Shown one piece after another: positions 30,035 to 41,313 of a stretch of DNA of 64,000 nucleotides. The notes under the pieces are model-generated. The model was given only the letters and a program-made list of their open reading frames with translations, was not told where the DNA came from and ran no database searches. Position 1 is the stretch's first letter, and each line of letters starts with the position of its first letter. A program made the position numbers and the translations under genes. Where the stretch lies: assembly GCA_027475525.1 (NCBI GenBank), contig JAMWFC010000130.1, positions 124,001 to 188,000 on the forward strand, in the 5' to 3' direction. Source of the stretch: Macrolepiota albuminosa. Taxonomy: Eukaryota; Basidiomycota; Agaricomycetes; Agaricales; Agaricaceae.

Positions 30035-30237
30035 TGTAGGACGCCGTCCTCACTTAGGCAGAACCAATAGACAATAGAACCTCGCTGTATTCGATAGGCG
30101 AGATAATATGTGTATACACGAAATAAGGCGAAGTGGTGATGGTAAGAACCAGAGAAGTAAGTAATCGAGCGGGATCACCAATCCCCATCAGATACTAACA
30201 GTACTAAATACTGAGTGGTCGTAATCGTAGGATTACA
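30035..30237 (-). repeat. 5' LTR of the gypsy element
   Basis: 203 bp, same sequence as 23512-23714 by eye. It should hold the element's promoter reading leftward. Identity of the two LTRs implies recent insertion. Confidence 0.95.
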
Positions 30238-30407
30238 CCGCTAGAGCAATAGCTTACATAAACCATTGCTGGAGCGACGGCTTACATAAACCACCGCTAG
30301 AGCAACAGCTTACATAAACCACCGCTGGAGCAACAGCTTGCATAAGCCACTGCTAGAGCGACAGCTTACATAAACCACTACTAGAGCGACAGCTTACATA
30401 AACAAGC
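30238..30407. repeat. 28-bp repeat array 2, right half
   Basis: Six more units of the 28-bp repeat in the same orientation as 23313-23511. The first five bases are the gypsy target-site duplication. Before that insertion the array held about 13 units. Confidence 0.85.
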
Positions 30408-30718
30408 ATTAACACAGTAACCGAAGGTAACGCGACGAAAGATTCAAAGCACGTTGGAAGTACAATTAAATCCAGTGGGGTAACAAACCATTTATACATA
30501 GATTTGCCGAAGAAAAGATTATTCACTCAGTGAACAAACGGTCAAACAAACAACGGCTCAACAAAAAGTCTGTCTATATCGAGACTATCAAAACAACGCA
30601 ACACAAAAACGACTGCTAAAAGTAACAAGTAACGTCCGATGGCTAGATGGCTAAGGTCACAACTGATGTCACAATCCGCCCGTCTGCACTGTGCCTCCCA
30701 GGCGGAAGGTCGCCGAAT

Positions 30719-30722
<4 letters not shown>

Positions 30723-30760
<38 letters not shown>
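30723..30760. repeat. Homopolymer of 38 T (A on the minus strand)
   Basis: 38 consecutive T. On the minus strand this is an A38 tract 44 nt after the stop codon of gene A, in the position of a poly(A) tail. Gene A keeps its introns, so it is not a spliced retrocopy. Confidence 0.9.
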
Positions 30761-30761
<1 letters not shown>

Positions 30762-30804
30762 GCACAGTCGACCAACAAGGACAAAGGAGCGGCGAAAGCA
30801 GGAA

Positions 30805-33334
30805 CTACTTACGCCCCTTGGACTTGGCCTTCCCCTTAGTGGCACCGGCGCGGTCCACCACAAGAGCAGGTTCAACAAGACGCATCACGTAAGTAGGGTC
30901 GTGCAACACAATGACAAACAGCAAGTTCAAGGTGAGATACCTGAAAAACGTGAGAACATATTCAAACACAACGAACACCAACGTACTTGTGACCACCGGA
31001 CTCATACCAGTTGGCACTAAAACCAACACTGACGACAGAACTTTCCGGAACCTCAACATTGTTGTTTTCGTATGGACGCCAAGAAGGAAGAGAATCAAAG
31101 TCACTGGGCGTAAAACGGAACGGTTGACCGGTTTCTACCCTGCCGTCATACACAGGCACTGAGAAAATGTTAGAACACCATCTGGAAACGAGCATAACAA
31201 GAACCTTTTTGATCAAACTCAACGACCGGCTTATACAGATCGGCAACCCCAGCCGATTTGAACACAGGAGCATCCATCTTGGTAAACATTGAGTTACTCT
31301 TTATACCGGAGGGCCTCTTGGACTTAGGGGTCGCGTACCCACCGTCTGAAGTCACATCAAATGCAGAACCAACAAAAACAACGAATCACGACTCACCAAC
31401 ATTGTATGTAGGGGTTTTACCCTCACCTCTAGTAACAAATGCCACACCATTACCAGAAATAGTACCTCGAACACCGTCCGGGAGGTTGAAAACACAACCC
31501 AAAACAGCAAACTGGCGAAGAGACTCTTGATGGAATTCAACAATCTCGATACGATGCTGACCATACTTGTCAGACGGACTCCCAACAAGAACAGAACTGT
31601 CAAATAAATGCGAGGCAGTTACCACTCCAGAGGTAATACAGACACAGAAGGGACCCGTCAAATCCCGAAGAGCCAATCGCTGCTTCGGGGCATTGAGTTG
31701 GACAGGGTCAGTCCTGGCCAAGTTAACGTAGAAGGCGTGACGATTGAATAAAAGAGAAGACGACAACGAACTGTTGAAAAAGTCATACATAAGAACAGAA
31801 AAAAATACAAAACAAGAAGCAAAACGCACGTCCAATTGTCTTCATTCATATGCTCAGCAACAACACCAATGCGCGCGTAACGGATTTTACCGTCACTGTT
31901 CATTTTGTCATATCCAAAAGGCTGGATTATGAGTTGTTTCCTGACGACAAGTTGAGTAAATGCAAGCAAAATAGTAGACGTTGGTCCGCACTTAAGGAAC
32001 GGCAGTCCTTGATAAGTCGACACCATAAACTTTTCTTGGATAGAAGGCTGCATGACCGCATCCACTGCAAGCTCTTCCGCAGGATCGAGACAAGGATCAA
32101 TGCTGCAGCAAGACATCAACAAATGAGGTACAGAGACGAAGGGAAGAAAATAAAATAAAATAAACATACGGTTCAACAGCATCTGAGCGGACAATCGAAA
32201 GCGGAGCAGCCAAAGCAGACGAAACGGGGACGGGAGGCACGGGAGACTCGCCATCTTCCGACAATCCATAATCGGGAGCAGAACTATCATCGACAATAAA
32301 GTCCGATAGCGTGTCACTATTATTGTCCGCAACATCCCAATCGTCGATGTTATCATCGCCCGCCGTGACAACAAGAGGCTTCTTAACAAGCGGTCTAGGT
32401 ACGGGCCGCTTAGCAATCCTATACCAAAGCGAAAAGAACAAAATGAGCACAAGCAAATAACAGAAGAAACAATCCACACTGACACAACAGGCAAGTCATC
32501 ATCGTCATCGTCAGACAAGTCAACAAGTTTTTTGGGTGCAAATTCGTCATCCAAATTCGGACTAGCGGCCTTGGCCGCAGCTCCGGCACGCGACCTTTTA
32601 GGGCTTGACTGGCTCGCAAACAAAGCCTTCTCCGTCATGGTACGGGAGCGCCTTGAGAGTGCAAAACATAAGGCAAACCGCGCATGAACGCGAACAAATC
32701 AGAAATCACGTACACAGCACGACCACTTGACAAGGTCGCATCTTCAGCAGTCAATCCAGCCATAGCCCGACTACATAGCAGCAGTCAAGCAAAGTAACAA
32801 GGAAAACGGAGATACAAACATGACAGGTGTATCAACGGACGGAATAGACACAGCCCTCTTTTTCTTGGGCGACGGCGTGGCAGGAACACTAACAGAACTG
32901 ACACCAAGACATTAAGTAAAACGATAGTCACAAATACAACAAGTAACACACGAACCCATCATGCGAAGCAGAAACCTTTCGCTTAGACGGCGACCCGCCG
33001 TCAATAGACCTAAATAACATTAGCATTACAGATTACAACACGAAAAGAGTACTCACCCAGCAGATGGTTCGCCTGTTTCAGATCCAGAAGCTGTCGCCGC
33101 AGAAACGCTATCAAATATGCTACAATAAGCAAATTAGCAAGACCAACCGGAACTGAAAGAGCCGTACACACGCTTGCAACCTATCCGCACTCCTGCACCG
33201 AGGACAACAAGTTTTTTTCTTTAAAAAAAAAAAAAAAAAAATCAAAGACACCAATATAAAACACACATGGTCTTGAGTTGGTCAACAAGTGTCTGAGCCT
33301 TATTCTCTTCAGACTTTATCTTGCGAGGGGGCAT
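30805..33334 (-). CDS. Accessory gene A: intron-rich, transposon-associated protein of unknown function
   Basis: Exons can be threaded on the minus strand from an ATG at 33334 (MPPRKIKSEENKA) to the TAG at 30805-30807, through about ten GT-AG introns. These include 33120-33266, 33010-33056 and 30941-30986. The N-terminal third is Ser-rich with repeated SPKKKR/SPKRSR-type basic clusters and a poly-Asp run (32490-32510). Next comes a globular region with LPFLKCGPTSTILLAFTQL and RYARIGVVAEHMNEDNW, then a beta-rich part with RDLTGPFCVCITSGVV. The end has LPVYDGR-like VPVYDGRVETG and LTLNLLFVIVL before a Lys-rich tail. I recall the C-terminal pattern from abundant agaricomycete hypothetical proteins. 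The beta-rich part could be OB-like, but that is a guess. It sits between two 28-bp arrays and diverges from gene B. Confidence 0.6.
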
Positions 33335-33412
33335 GGGTTCGTATAGTGACACAAAACACACAGAGAAAAAAGAGGAGGCGGAGAGGGGATTATCAAGGAG
33401 AGTGGACAAAGG

Positions 33413-33420
33413 ACACTTAT
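33413..33420 (-). promoter_or_regulatory. TATA box for gene A
   Basis: On the minus strand TATATAAG lies about 80 bp upstream of the gene A ATG at 33334. Confidence 0.45.
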
Positions 33421-33434
33421 ATAGAGCAGCAAGC

Positions 33435-34081
33435 TGCACGTCGCATCAAGGAGGGAAAGACAGTATAACGTAAAGAACGGTGTATCCCTTTCTTCGAACA
33501 AAATAAAATTAAGTAGAATGAAAATTTCAGTAAGACAAGATTCACAGAAGGCACAGCGGGACCTTTTAGATAGAACACAAGCATTGCAGATCCACAACTC
33601 GTAACGTTGTACCTTAATAGCCGTAACCTCAGAAGGGCAACACACTAGAGATTCACCAATGAGAGGACAAAGAAAGAGAGACAGAGGAACATCATAAGGT
33701 CTGTCCCTGAACAGTTGAGGATGATAAAACGAAGCCAGAAACGAAGCCAGAAATTAATGTACCACTGGAGACAGACTACGGGAAGCGTCACGATGACAGG
33801 CACAGAAGGTACCAAACAACCGAAGTGCATATACCAAAAAAGACGAAGCCGATAGGAAGGAAACGAGTTGGGTATGGGATAGGTAAACCAAGATACGTCA
33901 CGTCATACACAGGAAAACAGTCGAGGCACTCACTGATCACTTCCTGATACTATAAAGAATACACAGATAGCACAACAGACTAGAAGGATATCAAGACACA
34001 GCAGCAATACAATGTACGTCTAGCCACTGTCCGACAGGTGTATTATACTGACAGAGCCACAGTAGATATATCATAACAAAA
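33435..34081. other. Divergent intergenic region between genes A and B
   Basis: About 650 bp that should hold both promoters. A TATAAAG-type box at about 33953 points toward gene B, 130 bp before its ATG. An imperfect 13-bp duplication (CGAAGCCAGAAA) occurs near 33730. Short frames here are not convincing. Confidence 0.4.
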
Positions 34082-35248
34082 ATGACCTTAGGAGCAGATT
34101 ACGACACAGAGGCAGCAAGTAAGCAACGTTTACAGACATCTCAACATCAGTAGACTCATCACGCAACCAAGAAACTGCGATTGAGAAAGCCATACGCAAA
34201 GGAGAAGAAGAAAACGACGTTATGTTGACCAGCGTCGCAAACGTAAGTAACCAAACCGCACACCGTATGTCGGACTATCAACATACAAGACATAACAGGA
34301 ACCAAGATGGGCAGAAGCCATTAAGACAAAAGAAGTAAATAAGCCTCACTCATGGCGACTAGTGTACGTCCATGAAGACGGCGATATATCAGACGAGGAG
34401 TTGGTTTTCACGGTATACGGAGCCATAAGCGAAAAGGATCTCCTGCCACTGAAAAGAGAAACACGCATGAGGTGCGTTCAATGAGATCCAACAGAACAGA
34501 GTCTAATCACATAAAGCAGCGACTACAGACGACTGAAATACATGAAGCAATACGTGAAGCTGGACGGCCTAGGAACAAAACATTTCGACGATGCAATGAT
34601 AGGAGCAACGGAGATTAACAAGCACTTCGAACTTGAATTCTCAGAAGGCCGTCTCGAATGCTGGTATAACGCGTTCCTCGGACAGCAAGAAAGATCACTA
34701 GACATCGCGAACAGGATATTTACACCGACATGCGATGTAGAGAAGAACGAACAACACATTCCCATGGACAGGGAACTAGACCCGTACAATCTCACAGAGA
34801 AAATAAGGCAGAAAGGGTTCATGATTACCGAAGACAACGTGGTCCAATTTTTGAAGATGAAGGTAAATGAAGGGAACAGGACAACGTAAGTACAACACAA
34901 TAGAGCAACACACAAAACTGAAGGAAACTTAAGATATGAACATTACAAGCCGGAAAGATTCCGAGTGGGAGACCTCGTTTCTGTCCAGCTATCTTTCCAG
35001 ATTGTTAACCTGGCGGGTGGGAAACTCAAAATGCTTCTCGTATTGAGATCCATGACTCTTATCGAGCACCGGTCTAGCTTCATAAAAGTGAGCGACAAAG
35101 CAACACAGTAAACACACTGATAAACACCCCACAGAACGTAGTATCCAACGAAGGGACCAAGAACAAACTGAAGAGAAAGCTGAGAGACATTTCAGACAAG
35201 GGCCAGAACAGAATGGACGTAGACGCATCAGGCAACGGCAACCAATGA
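34082..35248 (+). CDS. Accessory gene B: intron-rich, transposon-associated protein of unknown function
   Basis: Exons thread from ATG 34082 (MTLGADYDTEAA) to TGA 35246-35248 through about five GT-AG introns: about 34117-34151, 34238-34293, 34473-34529, about 34888-34934 and 35089-35136. All are in phase. The protein has a charged N-terminal region, a middle with WRLVYVHEDGDIS and LECWYNAFLGQQERSLDIANRI, and a conserved end. That end reads YKPERFRVGDLVSVQLSF, then GGKLKMLLVLRSMTLI, closing with a LKRKL basic tail. I recognise this C-terminal pattern from many-copy agaricomycete hypothetical proteins but know no function. The copy is free of stops. It lies between gene A and 28-bp array 3. Confidence 0.6.
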
Positions 35249-35560
35249 TTACATCGATCAAAAAGCCTTCAATTGCGACCACGACACTCGGATCTCATTC
35301 GCTTTGTCACATTGTCAATAACGGCCTCGTTGATCTTTGCCAATCGCATATAGTTTCGACTACGATTCACAGACACTTGCTTGGGTCTGACTATATTGTC
35401 GTCCTGCTTCCTTCCCTAACGAGTCCACTGGACCCGTATTTTGTTTCTCCCTCATCCACCGATCCTTCTCGTTTTAGTCGCTTTTATAGTATTCCCGCAT
35501 CATCACATTACCAAATACACTGCATTTGCCCGCAAATGTAATATCACAAACAAACAACCG

Positions 35561-35660
35561 CGAAGGCTTACATAAACCGCAGCTGGAGCGACGGCTTACA
35601 TAAACCATAGCTGGAGCAACAGCTTACAGAGCAGCAACTTACATAATGTCAACTTACATA
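35561..35660. repeat. 28-bp repeat array 3 (short, degenerate)
   Basis: Three to four units of the same repeat as array 2 and in the same orientation (GGCTTACATAAACCGC, GCTGGAGCGACGGC, GCTGGAGCAACAGC). The units decay into AACTTACATAATG toward the right. A lone half-unit (CTGCTGGAGC) remains near 35872. Confidence 0.7.
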
Positions 35661-36136
35661 ACCAGCGGCCAGGAATTTGTTTCTATTTTCTTTTGACGCG
35701 ACCCCAACTTGTACATATTTTATTCACTTTCGTACTTCTTCACTTTTGTTGTTCACCAGTTCATTAGTTCAATAATATTTCATTCCTGCTGACAAGTCGA
35801 TAGCTACCTATCTAGTGTAAGTAGATTATGTTATCGTAATATAACGATTCATCTATCGACGATGTAAACGACTGCTGGAGCAAAGAAATAATGAAACATT
35901 CTCACATCCGTCAGAAAACATAACAAATTACATACACAATAAAAATATACAAACAGGAAACAAATGAAAATAAATCAAGATAAAGGATAGCAAAACAAAC
36001 AAATAAAAATAAAAAACACATTCGTATATATAATCCATCGACTTGGTGAAATAAACACAATAATGCGCTCAACACAAGAAAATTATATATATGTGTATAT
36101 AAAGAAAACGCAAGGATTTTTCAACATGAGGATGAA

Positions 36137-36372
36137 CATAATAGCCGGTAGAGATAGCCGAAAGGGAGCAAATATCGAGGACATGGCAGTAATAGCCGGT
36201 AGAGATAGCCGAAAGGGAGCAAATATCGAGGACATGGCAGTAATAGCCGGTAGTAATAGCCGGTAAAGATAGCCGAAAGGGAGCAAATATCGAGGACATG
36301 GTAGTAATAGCCGGTAGTAATAGCCGGTAAAGATAGCCGAAAGGGAGCAAATATCGAGGACATAGCCGGTAG
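36137..36372. repeat. Minisatellite, about 54-68 bp units, four copies
   Basis: Unit: ATAGCCGGTAGAGATAGCCG, then AAAGGGAGCAAATATCGAGG, then ACATGGCAGTA. Two copies are 54 bp; two carry an extra 14-bp AGTAATAGCCGGTA. The tail TCGAGGACA recurs at 36413 as TTTCGAGGACAAAATG, a form often seen downstream of gypsy integrase genes. The array may therefore sit in the remnant of a retrotransposon 3' end. Confidence 0.75.
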
Positions 36373-36440
36373 AGGAAGAGAACGGCAACTGCCGAGATCA
36401 CGTGAGGGGCACAAATTTCGAGGACAAAATGCGCGCCAAA

Positions 36441-37255
36441 GCAGGTAGTAAAACCTCAGTCTACTAAAGTAGACCTCGGAATCGACGAAACGACTGGAAG
36501 GGATAAATATAAGGTTATAGTGGGGAATTGAAACAGGAAAGTCAAGAAGTTAGCTGGACGTTGGAGACAATTTGGAACAAGGGTTTGGACGCTGCATGGA
36601 TTTGACTACGACGACGAGGGGATCACGGAGAATCAGAAAGGATATGCACAAGGAAAAGACGAAACAGACGGATAAGTCGAATCTACAAATAAAGAAGAGA
36701 CAGAGACAGATAAGGAAGTCGGATGGACAAATGAAGCAAAGTAAGAATAAGGTTTGGAAATTATGAGACCGACTGACAGTCGAGGAGCGGAATGGGGAGA
36801 AATCGAGGATTGGGAGCGGCTGGGGAAGGAATCGGCGATTCAGAGAGCCTTGGAAATTAGTATAAAAGAGAATCAATAAAGCAGGTTTCGACACCCCACA
36901 ATTTCTCGACCTGGATTGAACTTGCCTTGTTTCTGGATATATTCCGACGTCTGTCCTTACGTCAAACTCTGTCCTCGACAACGATCCCGAATCTCTCGGC
37001 TCTGTCGGCTTGTTATCGGCTTCTGATTGATTGACTCGGCGTCTCTGCTTCTCTTCGGCATCCCGGAGTTTCGACTGTCTTGAGTAGCCCTCAGCTTTCC
37101 AACATTTCCGACTTCTTTGCTATTGTAGACTTTCTCTATTCGTCTCTGAGCTTGCTTGCGTTGCGCTTAACCTAGGGCTTTCGTTTCTCACTCTATTTGC
37201 CTTATCCCGAGACAATTCTGAAATTGTTTCCCTCACTGGTGTTCGACTGTGACTA
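36441..37255. other. LTR-like remnant without coding sequence
   Basis: A TATAAAAG box near 36860 and an AATAAA signal near 36876 are followed by CT-rich sequence, an arrangement seen in LTR promoters. I could not fix TG and CA ends or a target duplication. Confidence 0.3.
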
Positions 37256-38113
37256 CAGTCGAGGACAAGCAAACTCGACAAAACATCTGGACCCCCATCG
37301 GAAACCAACCACAATAATAAGAAAGTCAGGGAAACCATCGGAATAGACTATTTAGACCCAGTAGACTTGAAATTATCGAGCACATTTTGCTCAATTGTAG
37401 TTTGAGTTTTGGGACTCCCAAAATTTGGCCACCCCCCAAAAATATTAGGTAAAATCACGAAAAATACAGGAATCAACTCTTTTTCCTTAACAATATCCAT
37501 TCCAAGTTGAATTATTAGGGTCCAGACAATGATCGTGACAACAAAAAATGAATGTTCTGGTGAACCAAACAAGGGAAAAGCTTAATTTTTGCCAACAAAT
37601 CACCTCATGGCAAAGAGAAAGTGTTCTAAAAGTTCATACAACACCTCTGGCCTTCGAAATCAGAAGGCCAGGATACTGGAAAGTCAACAACCTCCATCTT
37701 TTCTACCTGCTGGTGAAGTTGATCAAATATCTGACACGTTGTCCAAGGCCGAAAGTGAAAACTGGGAGCCACATACATTGCATGACAGTCTAAAAGTCAA
37801 TTTTCAGCATGAGGATGAATCTGATGATCAGGCTGAGGACATTGAAGAGTGGAATAATGCAAACATACTGGCAGAAGATGAAGGAGGTCTTATCAGACTA
37901 ATCCACATGGCTATTGACAATGGCGATGATCCATGTGACGAGGACTGGGTTCCAGCAAAATTAAGAGCAAAGAAAAAGAGTAATAATAAAGGGTTGTCAG
38001 TAAAGATGTCAATAAAAAAACTTATTGAGTGTAAAATTATCAGGACGTCCAAAAGAGTACAAGAAGGGACCAGATGTCAGAAGTAAAAGTGCACGCACAC
38101 GTCGTCGCTATCG

Positions 38114-38267
38114 TGATGCTATTGCGAAGCAGAGCAATCTCAATGGTTTTGTCACGGTCAAGCCAAAACAGCCAGAATTTTCTGTAATAGTGATGCTATT
38201 GCGAAGCAGAGCAATCTCAATGGTTTTGTCACGGTCAAGCCAAAACAGCCAGAATTTTCTGTAATAG
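38114..38267. repeat. Exact 77-bp tandem duplication, first of three in the window
   Basis: 38114-38190 is repeated as 38191-38267 without a difference that I can see. It shifts the transposase frame. Confidence 0.9.
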
Positions 38268-38604
38268 TGCGCACTGAATTGATCACTCCTCCACCTCTTG
38301 AATTCGACAATCAGAGTATGGACACACTTGCCGCATCAAGTGAAATGACAACAGAACCATCCAAAAGATACCATAATGATGAGGATGAGATTCAAGGCAT
38401 TGTTGCAGAAGCTGATGATGATGTGGAACCATGGGAAGAAGAAGTTGGAGGGCTTGTAGAGAGGCGGCTGAATAGGGAGATTCGAGGATGGAAAGAGTTG
38501 AGAGAACAAATTAAACAAGATCTCAAGAAAAACAGGAAAACTTTGACGCTGACCCAGACTTATCAGCTAATACTCTTGCGAAACTTTTCAACCTTACTCT
38601 TGAA

Positions 38605-38758
38605 AGGTTGGAAGTGGATACCGGCAAGTCTAGATGTTGCAACTCAATGGCATGATGGAGCTAAGCCTGATTACTATGCACAGGTTGGAAGTGGATACCG
38701 GCAAGTCTAGATGTTGCAACTCAATGGCATGATGGAGCTAAGCCTGATTACTATGCAT
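38605..38758. repeat. 77-bp tandem duplication, second of three
   Basis: 38605-38681 is repeated as 38682-38758 with a difference only at the last base. It interrupts the same transposase gene. Confidence 0.9.
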
Positions 38759-40472
38759 GTCATATTCGTGCTCTTGCACGTCACTACCAGACATTTGAAC
38801 AGCTTCCAAAAGAGCAGCGTGGTGGTAGCAAAAATGCGCAATCTTTGTTAAAGGATGAATGGGTAAAGATGGCAGCACATAGATGGTTAACAGAGCAGCA
38901 AATCGGTTCTGTCACACCTCAGCACTTTGCCAAAGGATTGAACACAACAATCCTTCCAGCACTCAATATTGTTATGAAGAAGCCACTTTGTGAGCGCACA
39001 GCTCAGTGATGGCTAGTCAAACTTGGTTGGAGGCTTGTTGTACACCAAAAAGGTATCTATATGGATGGACACGAGCGCGAAGATGTTGTCAAATATCGTG
39101 AAGAGGTGTTTCTCCCCAAAATGCAAGAGTTCGAACGACGGATGATACGTTTTGAAGGTCCAGATCTTCACCGTGTTGAGCCTGAATTGCAGCCTGGTGA
39201 ACGAGTCTTGATGCCTCAATGGCAAGATGAAACCTGTTGCCAAGCAAACAACTTTAAGAAGTCTGCCTGGTAAGACCAAAAAAACTTTTCATTGTTCAAC
39301 ATTAATTCATGAACTTTTTGAAGGATGCAAGAAGGAGAACAAATTTTAATGAAAAAAGGCCGTGGTCGACTGATACACATCTCTGACTTTATCAATGAAC
39401 ATAATGGTAGGCTCGTGGTCAGGGACAAAGATGGTAACATTATACAAGAGGCACGTAAAGTAATCTACCCAGGTTCCAATGGCGATCCATGGTGGGACTG
39501 TGATCAGCTCATCAAACAAGTCAAAGAAAGTGCCATTCCCATCTTTGAAAAGGCTCACCCTGGATGCCAGGCATTGTTCATCTTTGACCAGTCCTCTGCT
39601 CATGCTTCCCTGCCACCTGATGCATTGAAAGCCTTCGAAATGAACAAAAAAAATGGTGGAAAACAACGAAAACAGCGCGATACAGTCATTCCAATGACTA
39701 ATCCATACTCTGAATACTGTGGAAAGCCTCAATCAATGATAACTGACAGTGGAGAGGCAAAAGGTCTTCAGCAAACTTTGTCTGAGCGTGGATTTGATGT
39801 GACTGGAATGCGTGTGAAGTGCTCACCAGTTTGCCCATAGACCAATGACAAATGCTGCATGGCACGTTTGCTCAGCAAGCAGGATGATTTTGTCAATCAA
39901 GTGTCGATGCTTGAGACAGTCATCAAGAATGCCGGACATGAGTGCATTTTTCTCCCTAAATTTCACTGTGAATTGAATCCGATTGAGATGGTAAGTCCCC
40001 ACCTTTATCGTCATAATCTGAACTCAATCTTTCAGTACTGGGGATGGGCCAAGTACAGATACAGAGAAAAACCCAAAAAAAACATTCGAAGATGCCAAGT
40101 TAGCCGCATTCGAAGCTCTTGATACATGCCCAACAGATGTCATCAAGAAATTCATTAACCGAACTTGGCGATTCATAAGTGCTTACCGTCTTGGTCTGAA
40201 AGGAAAGGCTGCAGCATGGGCAGTTCAAAGGCAGAAGGGTCACCGAGCAGTATCTCGGTCTGCGATGATGCATCTGGAGGCTGTTTTAGGTACATAGAAT
40301 TTGTTGAATGACTCGAAATTTTTGGCCACTCCAAAAAGTCGTGGGAAAAACTTCGGACAAGTGCTTTTTGGCGTTTTTCGCCAATCCGAGTTCAGAGCTA
40401 TCAAAAGTTTCAGGATATATCGGCTCAATCTCTCAGAATCTCAGTTGTAGGGTTTGCTTGTCCTCGACTGTA

Positions 40473-41313
40473 GCTTACGATCTTCCGTCACGTTGCGACG
40501 GACGACACCCCACGCCTACACCGCATTCTCACATTTATCTGTCCAAACCGACTTCTACCCCTACGCTCTTCAACCGACCCTTTTCGACTTCGCATCCGAT
40601 CCATCAGTTAGCCCATCCCACGTCCACACCGCTGTCAGCTGTCAGCGACGAAGTGCGAACACGGACCGGAGACTGTGCCAGGTAGTCCGTGCGATTAAAA
40701 AAAAGTGTAAGCCGACTCCAAGAGATCGGTCTTCACAACCAACAGAATGGAACGGACTATGATTCGAGTAGGAAGTGAGTCTAATGTGGCACAGTCTCCT
40801 ATTTATATACGTTGTGAAAAAGATTCAGTTTCATCCGATCTCGCTGTGAACAAGGTTCAATTTCCACCCGATCTCGCTACCAATCGTTGAAGTTGAAGTT
40901 CGCGTCTCGAGTAAGCAAGGTTGGAGTTGAAGTCGCGTCTCACGTAAGCAGGTTGGTTCGCGTTGTAAGTGTAAGCAAAATGCTTGGCTCACCCTCAGTC
41001 CCGTATAAATGATTGAGGGTGCTGTTTCTATCTAGTTCAAATAAATATTTATTCGTCTTATTGTTCAAGACTTGCCCGGCAGAATGAGTGTTCGTCGTGG
41101 TGATATCATTACATTCTAACAATTAGTGCGCACAATCACCACACGATGAACGGTCCAGAGGTAGAGTCAATATCGATATAAAATGTTGTCAAACACCAAG
41201 TTCACGAGTCAACTGCTATCTTGGTCTTCCATACATATATTGTACACATTTGTGGGCACGGAACCAGTTTTCGAATCATTTCGGTGTTAAATCAGGTTGG
41301 GAGAAGGGATTAA
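40473..41313. other. Non-coding stretch with an LTR-like end
   Basis: Contains a TATAAAT box (about 41005), an AATAAA signal (about 41041) and a CTAACA end (about 41116), which together resemble a solo LTR. No start or target duplication could be fixed. Short frames at 40308-40762 look like chance. Confidence 0.3.

Larger units (their letters stand above)
23512..30237 (-). mobile_element. Ty3/gypsy chromodomain retrotransposon with internal inverted duplication
   Basis: The 203-bp LTRs at 23512-23714 and 30035-30237 begin TG, end CA and are identical as far as I can read. The flanking CCGCT (23507-23511 and 30238-30242) is a 5-bp target-site duplication. On the minus strand the order is 5' LTR (right), gag, pol, polypurine tract, 3' LTR (left). 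A reverse-complement copy of 23590-24727 lies at 27557-28694 between gag and pol. It replaces the gag-pol junction, so this copy cannot make a normal polyprotein although it is young. The element sits inside 28-bp repeat array 2. Confidence 0.95.
37604..40290 (+). pseudogene. DDE transposase of the pogo/Tc1-like element
   Basis: It would cut and paste the element. Pieces, in order, are a charged N-terminal part from ATG 37604, the GRPKEYKKGPD basic motif near 38050, KLGWRLVVHQ near 39030 followed by MDGHEREDVVKYREEV, the first catalytic-core part ending LFIFDQSSAH near 39590, CMARLLSKQDDF near 39860 and the FLPKFHCELNPIEM box near 39950-39990 with WGWAKYRYR after an intron. Breaks: a frameshift near 38080, two 77-bp tandem duplications (38114-38267 and 38605-38758), an in-frame TGA at about 39007 where Arg is expected, and a TAG at 39838. 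It is not functional as written. Confidence 0.85.
37256..40470 (+). mobile_element. pogo/Tc1-like DNA transposon, decayed
   Basis: Terminal inverted repeats of 19 bp, CAGTCGAGGACAAGCAAAC at 37256-37274 and its reverse complement at 40452-40470. TA duplications flank them (37254-37255 and 40471-40472). The 3215-bp body holds one plus-strand transposase pseudogene. CAG termini and TA target sites fit the pogo branch of the Tc1/mariner superfamily. Confidence 0.88.

Noticed and set aside
36069..36414. Hydrophobic repeat proteins on the minus strand
   Set aside because: They are translations of the minisatellite in three frames.
40777..41116. Complete solo LTR
   Set aside because: A promoter-like and an end-like signal are present, but no matching start or target-site duplication was found.
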